DNA of 64,000 nucleotides from CAYYFX01 sp964571855 (lineage in GTDB: Bacteria; ARS69), in contig CAZNDO010000001.1 in NCBI GenBank assembly GCA_964571855.1, positions 874,874 through 938,873 of the forward strand. The letters are read 5' to 3'. The notes beneath the pieces were generated by a model. The model saw only the letters and a program-made list of their open reading frames with translations, had not been told where the DNA came from and made no database searches. Made by a program: the position numbers and the translations under genes. How positions within the stretch are numbered: the first letter of the stretch is position 1; each line of letters begins with the position of its first letter. Shown here in pieces: positions 7,804 to 15,996 of the stretch.

Positions 7804-9291
7804 ATGACGCGTCACGTGCTCGCGGTGGATCAGGGCACCACGGGGACCACGGTCCTCCTGCTGGATCGCAAGGGCCGCATCCGCGGGCGCGGCTACGCGG
7901 AGCTGCCGCAGCACTTCCCGAAGCCGGGGTGGGTGGAGCACGACGGGGAAGAGATCCTCGGCAGCGTGGCCGCCGCGACGAAGCGCGCGCTGAAGGATGC
8001 CGGCGCGAAGGCGGCGAGCGTGGACGCCGTGGGCATCACGAACCAGCGGGAAACCACGTTGGTGTGGGACCGGCGGACGTCGCGGCCGATCCACCGCGCC
8101 ATCGTGTGGCAGGATCGGCGGACGGCGGCGCGCTGCGCCGAGCTGCGGCGCGAGGGTCGCGAGCGGGACATCCGCCGCCGCACGGGGCTCGTCCCGGATC
8201 CGTACTTCTCGGCCACGAAGCTCGAGTGGCTGCTGCGGCACGTGCCGCGCGCGGCGTCCCGCGCCGCGAAGGGCGCCCTGGCGTTCGGCACCGTGGACAC
8301 GTGGCTCGTGTGGAAGCTCGCCGGCGGCGCGCACGTCACGGATCCCACGAACGCATCGCGCACGATGCTCTACGGGCTGCGGTCCCTGGACTGGGACGAC
8401 GCGATGCTGGACCGCTTCGGCGTCCCGAGGGACGTCCTGCCGGAAGTTCGCCCGTCCTCCGGCGTCTTCGCGACGACGAAGGGCGCCGGCTTCCTGCCGG
8501 ACGGCATCCCGATCGCGGGGATCGCCGGCGACCAGCAGGCCGCGCTGTTCGGCCAGGGCTGCGTGGCCGCCGGGCAGAGCAAGAACACGTACGGCACGGG
8601 CTGCTTCCTGCTGCTGCACACGGGCGCGAAGCCGGTGGCGTCGCGCAGCGGGCTGCTCACCACGGTGGCGTGCGGGCCGCGCGGGGAGCCGGCGTACGCG
8701 CTGGAGGGGAGCGTGTTCGTCGCGGGCGCCGCGCTGCAGTGGCTGCGCGACGGGCTGCGCATCCTGGACCGCGCCGCCGACAGCGAGGCCGCGGCGCGCT
8801 CCGTGCCGGACGCGGGCGGCGTGGTGCTCGTGCCCGCCTTCGCGGGACTGGGCGCGCCGCACTGGCGGCCCGACGTGCGCGGCGCGCTGCTCGGCGTCAC
8901 GCGCGGGACCACGCGCGCGCACGTGATCCGCGCCGCGCTGGAGTCGCTGGCGCTGCAGAGCCTGGACCTCGTGCGCGCGATGGAGCGGGACGCCGCGCGC
9001 CGAGCCCGCCGGCTGCGCGTGGACGGCGGCGCCGCCGCGAACGACTGGCTCATGCAGTACCAGGCGGACGTGCTCGGCGTGCCGGTGGAACGGCCCGCCG
9101 TGATCGAGACCACGGCGCTCGGGGCGGGACTGCTGGCCGGGATCGCGGTGGGCTTCTGGTCCTCGCAGGCGGAGGCGGCGCGGGCGCGACGGATCGAGCG
9201 CGTGTTCCGGCCGGCGCGAAGCGCGGCGTGGCGGCGCGGCGAGGTGGAGCGGTGGCAGGCCGCCGTGCGCTGCCTGCTCGGTCCCGCCTGA
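7804..9291 (+). CDS. glpK: Glycerol kinase
   Basis: 495 residues, the usual length. It phosphorylates glycerol to sn-glycerol-3-phosphate with ATP in the cytosol. Diagnostic features are the N-terminal phosphate loop AVDQGTTGTTVL (~6-17), NQRETT (~80-85), AIVWQDRRTA (~100-109), the FGGY signature YFSATKLEWLL (~137-147), the GDQQAALFGQ loop (~240-249) and YGTGCFLLLHTG (~262-273). It begins three bases after the DUF4143 ATPase stop, so the two are probably co-transcribed. No uptake facilitator or glpD lies beside it. Confidence 0.93.
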   Translation: MTRHVLAVDQGTTGTTVLLLDRKGRIRGRGYAELPQHFPKPGWVEHDGEEILGSVAAATKRALKDAGAKAASVDAVGITNQRETTLVWDRRTSRPIHRAIVWQDRRTAARCAELRREGRERDIRRRTGLVPDPYFSATKLEWLLRHVPRAASRAAKGALAFGTVDTWLVWKLAGGAHVTDPTNASRTMLYGLRSLDWDDAMLDRFGVPRDVLPEVRPSSGVFATTKGAGFLPDGIPIAGIAGDQQAALFGQGCVAAGQSKNTYGTGCFLLLHTGAKPVASRSGLLTTVACGPRGEPAYALEGSVFVAGAALQWLRDGLRILDRAADSEAAARSVPDAGGVVLVPAFAGLGAPHWRPDVRGALLGVTRGTTRAHVIRAALESLALQSLDLVRAMERDAARRARRLRVDGGAAANDWLMQYQADVLGVPVERPAVIETTALGAGLLAGIAVGFWSSQAEAARARRIERVFRPARSAAWRRGEVERWQAAVRCLLGPA

Positions 9292-9398
9292 GTCCCAGGC
9301 GGCGCACGAGGGCGGCGTAACGCGCGACGCCGCCCGCTGCCGTCTCGTCGAAGCGGCCCAGCGCCTCCCGCCGAGGCGGGAACCCGCCCGGGAAAGCC

Positions 9399-9431
9399 GA
9401 GGCCGGCCAGGGGCGGACCCCGGCCGGCCTC
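9399..9431. terminator. Bidirectional hairpin terminator between glpK and the metzincin gene
   Basis: GAGGCCGGCC pairs perfectly with GGCCGGCCTC, and the stem extends by GGGG/CCCC with one bulged A around a four-base loop. It sits between two convergent genes. There is no long T tract, as usual at this G+C. Confidence 0.55.
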
Positions 9432-9480
9432 TTGCGCGGCCGCGTCGTGAGACCGCGGCTTCGCGCACGAACGTTGCGTG

Positions 9481-12400
9481 CTACTGCACGCGGATGACCT
9501 TCCGGATCCGCTCCCCCTCCGAGGTGGAGAGGCGGGCGAAGTAGACGCCGGTGGCCACGCGACGCCCGGCGTCGTCGCGCCCGTCCCAGCGGGACGTGTG
9601 GGACCCGGCGCCCACCGTGTCGTCCACGAGCGAGCGCACGAGGCGCCCCGCCGCGTCGAAGACGGACAGGCTCACGCGGTCCTCGCGCGGCACGCTGAAC
9701 CGGAAGTCCGAGCCCTCGCGGAACGGGTTCGGCGACGTGGCCAGGTCCAGCGCGGCCGGGCCCGCGACGACCGCGGCGTCCGTGGCGGACGGCGACCCGA
9801 TGATGATCTCGTAGCTGCCCGCGTTGTCGTTCTGGTTGAAGACGACGAGACCGTACCAGTCGGCCGCGGGCGAAAAGTACTCGAACGCCTCGCTGCCGCC
9901 GGCGCCGTTCACGTCGGCCTGGTCCACCGCGCTCGTGGGCGCGGCGTAGTAGGTGGCGCCGTTCGACTTGAAGAGCGCCATGCCGAGATCCGGGCTGCCG
10001 GACAGCGTGTTGAGCTGCACGTGCACGTTCGTGCCCGCCGGGAGGAACACGTCGTACACCTCCACGACGTCGCCGGCCGGCCAGCTCTGCACCGTGCTCA
10101 CGGGACCCGCCCCGAGCCAGATCAGGGACTCGGTGCCGGCCTCCATCTCCACGTCCAGCGCGCCGGATCCCGACGTGCGCCACACGCGCGGGTACACGGT
10201 CTCGGCCGGGTTGTGGTTGTAGTCGCCCACGACGAAGTTCACCACGCCGGTGCCGGACTGGTCGCTGGCCTTGAGCGTGGAGATCGTGTAACCGTCGTCG
10301 CCGTACAGCGAGATGGACGCGCCCTGCCCGGCGGACGGCCGGACGCCGAACACGTGCCAGTACGACGTGTTCGCCGTGCCCGTGCCCCACTGCACCTCGT
10401 CCGTGTTCGTCAAGGCCACGTCGTTCGCGAGCGTGATCTTCCGGCCCAGCCAGTTCGCGTAGGAGCCGCTGGACTCGTCGTTCACGATCTGGACGATGCC
10501 GTGCCAGTCGGACTCCGTGGCCGTGTAGCTGAACCACTCGCCCTCGGCGGCGGTGCGGAAGTTCGCCGCGCCGGCGAACGCCGCGCGCTGCTTGTAGTAG
10601 TCGCCGTCGCCGGATCGGAACACGTACAGGCCCTGGTCGATGCCGCCGCTGTAGCTGCGCAGCATGTACGGGACGCCGTCCTGCAGGTACGCGTCCCACA
10701 CCTTCGCCACGTGTCCGGCATCCCACGCGGCCGAGGGCAGGATGCCCGAGATGATGTCGGCGTCGTGCTCCCATTCCGTGCGGTGCGTGCCGGCGCCGCT
10801 CTCCCGGATGACGCGCAGGTAGTCCGGCACGCCGCTCGCGTGGTTGTAGTCCACCGCGATGAAGTCCGCGTTGTTCGGCGGACCGGCGGCGTTGTAGTCG
10901 TCGGAGATCTCGAGCGGGGTGACGTACGTGGCGTCGTTGAACAGCCGCACGGTGGTGTTCGTGCCGGCGGCCGGACGGTTGCCCACCACGGACCAGTACG
11001 CCGCGTTCGGGTCGTAGTCGAACAGCCGGAGATCCAGGCCGGAGAGGAACGGCGTCTCCTCGGCCAGCGTGGCCGGGGTCGGGCCGATCTGGATCGTGAA
11101 GTTCCCGTCGGCCGGGTTGTTCGCGAAGATCACCAGGCCGTACACGTCGTCCGCGGGGACGGTGTACGTCCAGGACTCGGTGCCGGCGTCGCCGGCCGCG
11201 TCCCGGGTCCACTGGGCGCTGGAACGCCCGGCCCAGTACTCGCCGCCGAAGGAGCGGAAGAGCGACATGCCGAAGTCCGTGGAGCCGGAGGTCACGTCCA
11301 GCACGAACGTGACGGTCTCCCCGGCGAAGAGCGGCACGTCCCACACGCGGACCACGGACTCCGCGGTCCAGCTGCCCGCGCGGTCCACGCCGTCGGGGTA
11401 CAGAGTGCCGCCGCCGCTCTCGTACCCGAGGCGGTAGTCGTCCGAGGCGCCGGAGTAGCGCACGATCTCCACGTGCTCGTTGCCGAGCGGCGAGTGGTTG
11501 TAGTCGCCCACCACGAAGTCCACGGTCTGCCCCGCGTACGACGAGGACGCCAGCTCGTAGCGGTGGTTGTTCTCTCCGTACAGGTGCATGTCGTAGTCGG
11601 CGGTGGACGGGCTGCGCAGGCCGACCACGCCCCACGCCGTGTCGTTCTGGTGCGCCACCATGCCGTGGCTCGTGCTGTTCCACAGGAACCAGCCGCCGTC
11701 CCACAGCTCGTAGATGTTCGCGAACGAGTTGCCCATGACGCGGCGCTTCACCAGGTCCGCCTGGCCGTTCGAGTCGTCGTCCACCCAGCCCCAGTGCTCG
11801 CGGGTGTACGGGCAGATCGCCGAGAACGTGTTGTTGATCATCACGCAGCCCACGTCCGTGGGGCACGTGACGAGCTGGCAGTTCCCGTTGTCGATCACGT
11901 CCGTGAGGTACGTGCTCTGGCAGGCGCCGCAGTCCATGTCGCCGTTGCAGCCGCCGCTCTCCACGTACTCGTCGCACGAGCCGAACAGGTGGCCCCACTC
12001 GTGGGCGCGCACGTTCGCCGAGTCGTCCGTGTAGATGCGGGTGCGGGCGAACGCGTACGACGCGAACGCGCGGCCGGTGATGTCCGCCGGCTGGAAGACG
12101 GCGAGCACGTTGTCCCAGCCGCCGCCCCAGTTCTGCAGCCAGATCGTGAGGTCGTCCACGAAGTACGTGTCGCCGTCCCCGTCGCCGAAGCCGAGCGCCG
12201 CGACCGCGTCCTCGGTCATCTCCCAGGTGAACCCGTCGGTCGGGATGTTGTACGGGAGCGTGGCGGTGTACTCCCAGTAGCCGTTCGTGCCCTGGTTGTC
12301 GAAGTACACGTTCGCGTTCGCCGGGGCGTTGTCCAGGAAGAAGTCCTTCGCCACGGAGTTGCGCGCCGCCTTGTCCTCCTTCTCGGCGGTGGACCACGTG

Positions 12401-12732
12401 CCGCCCGTGTGGTTGACGAAGATGTTGATCACGAGCGTGCGGCCGCGCTTGTAGTGCGCCGTGTCGTTGTCGTCGTTGCCGATCATCCGGAGTCCGCCCT
12501 GGCGCATGCGCGCGGCCTCCTCCAGGCGCAGCTCCTCCTCGTGCGAGTCGTCGGCTTCCCAGTCGTGGCCGCGCAGCGGGCCTTCGGCCTGCGCCTCCGC
12601 GATGGCCTGCGCCTTCGCGGCGTCCGTGAACGTGCCGTACCGGGGAGCCGCGGGCTCGGCCGTCGCGGTCCCCGCGACCAGCGCGAGCAGGGCGACGCCG
12701 AGGAGGACGGGAGTGGTGATTGCGCTATTCAT
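9481..12732 (-). CDS. Secreted metzincin-like protease with PPC-like repeats and C-terminal sorting domain
   Basis: 1083 residues. It has a signal peptide (MNSAITTPVLLGVALLALVAG) and then a zinc-protease core. HEWGHLFGSCD at 244-254 fits the metzincin HExxHxxGxxD motif, with a Cys-rich loop (CNGDMDCGAC) and a CVMINN stretch that could be the Met-turn. About 700 residues of beta-rich repeats follow, several with the TDFGMSLFRS / PDLGMALFKS pattern of PPC-like domains. The last ~95 residues are the sorting domain (SPNPFREGSDFRFSVP ... WDGRDDAGRRVATGVYFARL ... VIRVQ). The ATG overlaps the upstream gene's stop by eight bases, so it is translationally coupled to the kinase-sigma cluster. The substrate is unknown. 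Confidence 0.75.
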   Translation of the reverse strand: MNSAITTPVLLGVALLALVAGTATAEPAAPRYGTFTDAAKAQAIAEAQAEGPLRGHDWEADDSHEEELRLEEAARMRQGGLRMIGNDDNDTAHYKRGRTLVINIFVNHTGGTWSTAEKEDKAARNSVAKDFFLDNAPANANVYFDNQGTNGYWEYTATLPYNIPTDGFTWEMTEDAVAALGFGDGDGDTYFVDDLTIWLQNWGGGWDNVLAVFQPADITGRAFASYAFARTRIYTDDSANVRAHEWGHLFGSCDEYVESGGCNGDMDCGACQSTYLTDVIDNGNCQLVTCPTDVGCVMINNTFSAICPYTREHWGWVDDDSNGQADLVKRRVMGNSFANIYELWDGGWFLWNSTSHGMVAHQNDTAWGVVGLRSPSTADYDMHLYGENNHRYELASSSYAGQTVDFVVGDYNHSPLGNEHVEIVRYSGASDDYRLGYESGGGTLYPDGVDRAGSWTAESVVRVWDVPLFAGETVTFVLDVTSGSTDFGMSLFRSFGGEYWAGRSSAQWTRDAAGDAGTESWTYTVPADDVYGLVIFANNPADGNFTIQIGPTPATLAEETPFLSGLDLRLFDYDPNAAYWSVVGNRPAAGTNTTVRLFNDATYVTPLEISDDYNAAGPPNNADFIAVDYNHASGVPDYLRVIRESGAGTHRTEWEHDADIISGILPSAAWDAGHVAKVWDAYLQDGVPYMLRSYSGGIDQGLYVFRSGDGDYYKQRAAFAGAANFRTAAEGEWFSYTATESDWHGIVQIVNDESSGSYANWLGRKITLANDVALTNTDEVQWGTGTANTSYWHVFGVRPSAGQGASISLYGDDGYTISTLKASDQSGTGVVNFVVGDYNHNPAETVYPRVWRTSGSGALDVEMEAGTESLIWLGAGPVSTVQSWPAGDVVEVYDVFLPAGTNVHVQLNTLSGSPDLGMALFKSNGATYYAAPTSAVDQADVNGAGGSEAFEYFSPAADWYGLVVFNQNDNAGSYEIIIGSPSATDAAVVAGPAALDLATSPNPFREGSDFRFSVPREDRVSLSVFDAAGRLVRSLVDDTVGAGSHTSRWDGRDDAGRRVATGVYFARLSTSEGERIRKVIRVQ

Positions 12733-13399
12733 TGCGGGTCTCCTTCCCGTCGGTCGCGGGGGCGGGCGCCGCGATCGGCGCGCCGTCGCCGGGCGCGGAC
12801 GCGCCGCCCTCGAGCGAAGCGGACGCCGGCGGCACGGGCGAGATCGGCAGGATCCCGCCGCGGAGCTTGGCCTCCTCGGCGGACGTGAGGCCGGACGGGC
12901 CGACCTCCTGGACGGACGGCAGGTCGGCGCCGACGCCGGCGATCGGGTCGGGCGCGGGCGCGATCGTCTCGCGCGCGGTCAGCTGCTGCATCTTCATGGC
13001 GGCCAGCTCGTCCGGCGTGGCCCGCGGCGTCTCGACCGGCAGGTGCGTCACGAACAGCGTGCCCGCCGCGCGGGACGCCTCCACCGCGGCGCGGGCCGCG
13101 TCGAGCTTGGCGCGCTCGCCCGCCGTGACGACCGGCAGCGCGCGCGCCGCGTTCGTCAGCACGCCGCCGCGGTGCTCGTGATCCGCCGGCACCGCCTCGG
13201 ACACCAGCGGCGTCACGTCGAAGCGCAGGCCATCCGCATCCGGGGCGACCGGAGGCGCGGGAACGAACAGGCTTTCCACTTCCTGCGGAACGGCCGCGAC
13301 CGGCGCCGGCTCGTTGATCGGCTCGGTTGCCGCCGCGGCCGCGGGCAGGAGAAGGGCCGCGATGGCGGCGGCCTTCGCGGTGCGGTGTGGGGTGTGCAT
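12725..13399 (-). CDS. Secreted Ala/Pro-rich protein of unknown function
   Basis: 224 residues. The ATG at 13399 follows an AGGAGG site and gives a signal peptide (MHTPHRTAKAAAIAALLLPAAAAA). The mature part is low-complexity, rich in Ala, Pro and Glu, with a LTSAEEAKLRGGILP segment near 175-190 and a similar TAGERAKLDAARAAVEA segment near 90. No domain is recognised. It lies between the kinase gene and the protease gene and overlaps the latter, so a prodomain, chaperone or anchor for the protease is conceivable, but this is inference from position only. Confidence 0.55.
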   Translation of the reverse strand: MHTPHRTAKAAAIAALLLPAAAAATEPINEPAPVAAVPQEVESLFVPAPPVAPDADGLRFDVTPLVSEAVPADHEHRGGVLTNAARALPVVTAGERAKLDAARAAVEASRAAGTLFVTHLPVETPRATPDELAAMKMQQLTARETIAPAPDPIAGVGADLPSVQEVGPSGLTSAEEAKLRGGILPISPVPPASASLEGGASAPGDGAPIAAPAPATDGKETRNE

Positions 13400-13481
13400 T
13401 GGGGTTCCTCCTCGGGTGGACTGAAGCGCGCTCGTCTCGGCGCTCCCCCCGAGAACGGTCCACGACCTCCGGACCGAACCC

Positions 13482-13501
13482 TTGTGGTTCACAGATTGTG
13501 G
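13482..13501. promoter_or_regulatory. Possible operator upstream of the secreted protein/metzincin pair
   Basis: On the plus strand TTGTGG occurs at 13482 and again at 13496 (14-base spacing), overlapping a GAACC-N5-GGTTC inverted repeat. The site lies 83-102 bases upstream of the start at 13399. No factor can be named; an operator read by the adjacent ECF sigma or another regulator is speculation. Confidence 0.22.
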
Positions 13502-13528
13502 ACGGCCCCGGATTCGGCGTCCGGGGGG

Positions 13529-15244
13529 TCAGGAATGGAGGAGGGAGAGGGTCTTCAGGGAGATGCGGCGGTGGAGGGTCGGGTCGGAGGCGATCCGGCG
13601 GCGGAGGGACTCCAGGACCTCCTCCGGGCGCGCCCCCGGGGCGTCCGGCACGGACGTCGCGCGGCCCACGCCGCGCAGGAGACCGGAGAGGGCGGACGGG
13701 GGGATATCGCCGGCGGTTTCCACCTGGACCCGCGGGGTCTCGGCGAGGGCGCGTTCGAAGTCCTCGAGGCGTTCCGCGCTCGCGATCACGGCGAACGACT
13801 CGCGGCCCGCGCCGGAGGAGACCTCCCAGGCGAAGGGGCGGCCCGCCACGAGGCCGGGGAGGTGGTGCGGCGTGCCGCCCGGGATCGGGTTGCGCAGCTC
13901 CGAGGCGTCCATGGGGAAGAGCAGGTAGGCGCGGCCGCGGTCATCCCAGTTGATCACGTAGACGTGCGCCGTGCGCGGCGACTCGAAGCGGAGCATCAGG
14001 CGATCGCCCACGGTCACGGTGGCGGCGTCGCCGGCGGGGATCGGGGCGAACGGGCCGTCGGGCGCGGCGCGCAGGAGTTCGGCCTCGAACGACAGCGGCG
14101 TCGTGGTGCGCACCGCGACGAACCAGGCCACGGCCGCGATCGCCAGCGCCGCGGCGGCGGACAGGAGGACCGGGCGTCGTGTCGCGCGCGGGGACGGCAC
14201 CGCCTGCAGCGGCGGCTCCGCGTGCTCGGCGCGCTCGCGTCGTGGCGCGTGGGCCGGCGGGGCCGCGGCGCTGCCGACGTCGAGCGTCTCGAGCCAGTGG
14301 AGCGCCGACGCGAACCGCTTCGTGGGCTCCGGATCCAGCGCTCGGTCCACGGCGGCGGCGAAGTGCGGCGGGAGATCGGGACGCTCCTCTATCAGCCGGC
14401 GCCGCTCGCCGCGGGTGTGGGCGTCGCGCAGGGCGGAGACGGTGGAGGCATCCGTCGGGTAGCGGCCGGTCGCCAGCCGGAAAAGCAGCACCGCGAGCGC
14501 GTAGCCGTCGGTGCCCGGCGTCGGCGAGCCGCCGGCGAAAAGCTCCGGTGCCATGAAGCGCGGCGTGCCGGCGAACTCCGCGCGCGCGCCCTCGCCGTCG
14601 CGGCCCCGCGGCGCGCCGCATCCGAAGTCCGTGACGACCAGGCGGTCGTTCCGGTCGACGAGCACGTTCTCCGGCTTCAGGTCGCGGTGCAGCACGTGCG
14701 CGCCGTGGATGGCCGAGAGGGCCGCGAGGAGCTGCCGCGCGAAGGAGACGAGGCGGGCCTCCGGCAGCGGCGCGGCCTCGCGCGCCACGTCCTCCAGGGT
14801 CACGCCGTCCACGTACTCGGTCCAGATGCCCACGAAGCCGTCCTGCCGGTCCGCGCCGTACACGCGGGCCACGTGGTCGTGCCGCACGCGGGCGAGGAGG
14901 CGGGCTTCGCGCATCGCCTCGTCGGCGTCGGCCATCCGCGCGGGGATGAGCTTGAGCGCCACGTCGATGGACAGCTTCGGGTCCCACGCGCGGTGGACCT
15001 CGCCGTACGAGCCGGCGCCGATCCGCTCCAGCAGCGTGAGGTGCGCCCACGAGCCCTTCGGACCCTCGTCGTCCGCGAGCGCGAGCGGCGCGCCGTGATC
15101 GGCGATGCGCCGCAGCGCGCGCAGGTTGCGCACGAGCTCGCGATCCTCCGCGTTGCGCGACGTCCGCTCCAGCTCGTTCCAGTCCGCATCCATCCGATCG
15201 GATACCGCGGCGAGGAAGCGCTCGATCTGCTCGTCACGCGTCAT
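13529..15244 (-). CDS. Transmembrane Ser/Thr protein kinase with DUF4384-like extracytoplasmic domain
   Basis: 571 residues; the start at 15244 overlaps the sigma gene's end by eleven bases. Residues ~70-320 are a full kinase: glycine loop IGAGSYGEV 75-83, Lys98, HRDLKPEN 186-193, DFG 206-208, APE 232-234. A membrane segment spans ~358-378. The outer part (~385-510) shows VGDRLMLRFESPRTAHVYVI and GRAYLLFP, the pattern of DUF4384, a domain often linked with caspase-like and CHAT proteins. An exported sensor that phosphorylates the adjacent ECF sigma factor would match known sigma/kinase pairs such as EcfP/PknT; that link is inferred. Confidence 0.8.
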   Translation of the reverse strand: MTRDEQIERFLAAVSDRMDADWNELERTSRNAEDRELVRNLRALRRIADHGAPLALADDEGPKGSWAHLTLLERIGAGSYGEVHRAWDPKLSIDVALKLIPARMADADEAMREARLLARVRHDHVARVYGADRQDGFVGIWTEYVDGVTLEDVAREAAPLPEARLVSFARQLLAALSAIHGAHVLHRDLKPENVLVDRNDRLVVTDFGCGAPRGRDGEGARAEFAGTPRFMAPELFAGGSPTPGTDGYALAVLLFRLATGRYPTDASTVSALRDAHTRGERRRLIEERPDLPPHFAAAVDRALDPEPTKRFASALHWLETLDVGSAAAPPAHAPRRERAEHAEPPLQAVPSPRATRRPVLLSAAAALAIAAVAWFVAVRTTTPLSFEAELLRAAPDGPFAPIPAGDAATVTVGDRLMLRFESPRTAHVYVINWDDRGRAYLLFPMDASELRNPIPGGTPHHLPGLVAGRPFAWEVSSGAGRESFAVIASAERLEDFERALAETPRVQVETAGDIPPSALSGLLRGVGRATSVPDAPGARPEEVLESLRRRIASDPTLHRRISLKTLSLLHS

Positions 15245-15839
15245 CGTGCAGATCCCGCATGGCCTCGGCCAGCCGCCGCACGGCACGGTTCACGGTCATG
15301 CGCGCGGCGTCCGGCGAGGGCTTCCCCACGGACTCGGCGATCTCCGCGTACGACAGACCCAGCTCGAGCCGGGCGATGACCGCCTCCTGCGCCTCCGGGT
15401 CGAGCTGCGCCAGCGCCCGCTCGTAGCGATCCACGGCATCGCGGCCGATGGCCTCCTCCAGCGGCGAAGCCGGCGCGACGTGCATCACGTCGCGGACCAG
15501 GTCCTCCTTGCGCTCGCGCACCTGCGCGCGCCGGATCTCGTCGCCCACGCGGTTCAGCACGGCCCGCCGCAGGTACGCCAGGAAGGAGCCCGCGCCGCGC
15601 GGCTCGTACGTGTCCAGCCGGCGCAGCGTGGAGATCACCGCCTCCTGCACGAGGTCGTCCGTGTCCATGAGATCGCGGGCGTGGTACGGGAGCCGCCGCG
15701 ACGCCCACTGCCGCAGCGGCGCCAGGTAGCGCTGCAGCAGCAGCTGCAGCGCCGCGGGATCCCCCTCGCGCGCCCGGCCGACCAGGCTCGCAGTGGTCCC
15801 GCCGGCGGGATCGGGTTCCTGCGCATCCGGTGGGGACAC
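15234..15839 (-). CDS. ECF-type RNA polymerase sigma factor
   Basis: 201 residues from a GTG start. Region 2 is visible as DTDDLVQEAVISTLRRLDTYEP...SFLAYLRRAVLNRVGDEIRR (~60-105). Region 4 is ALAQLDPEAQEAVIARLELGLSYAEIAESVGKP followed by the recognition-helix segment ARMTVNRAVRRLAEAM (~140-195). It directs RNA polymerase to a dedicated promoter set. There is no anti-sigma gene; instead a transmembrane Ser/Thr kinase overlaps it by eleven bases, suggesting control by phosphorylation. It is transcribed divergently from the CHAT gene. Confidence 0.85.
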   Translation of the reverse strand: MSPPDAQEPDPAGGTTASLVGRAREGDPAALQLLLQRYLAPLRQWASRRLPYHARDLMDTDDLVQEAVISTLRRLDTYEPRGAGSFLAYLRRAVLNRVGDEIRRAQVRERKEDLVRDVMHVAPASPLEEAIGRDAVDRYERALAQLDPEAQEAVIARLELGLSYAEIAESVGKPSPDAARMTVNRAVRRLAEAMRDLHDDA

Positions 15840-15882
15840 GTCGCCTCTCCGTGTGGACCGCGACGATGCGCGCGGCGAGGCG

Positions 15883-15990
15883 AGTATAGGGCGGCCTGCG
15901 GACCATGGGTCCTCCTTCCGGGGGGACGACCGGGAAACGAGCCAGGAAGGGTGAACCGAACGGGGGAGGGGACGCGGCCCGCGGTATCAT
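15883..15990. promoter_or_regulatory. Divergent promoter region between ECF sigma and CHAT genes
   Basis: On the minus strand TATACT (15888-15883) is a good -10 for the sigma gene. On the plus strand TATCAT (15985-15990) lies seven bases before the CHAT ATG, implying a very short or absent leader. Neither has a convincing -35, so one or both could be read by the ECF sigma factor itself. Confidence 0.3.
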
Positions 15991-15996
15991 CCCCGG

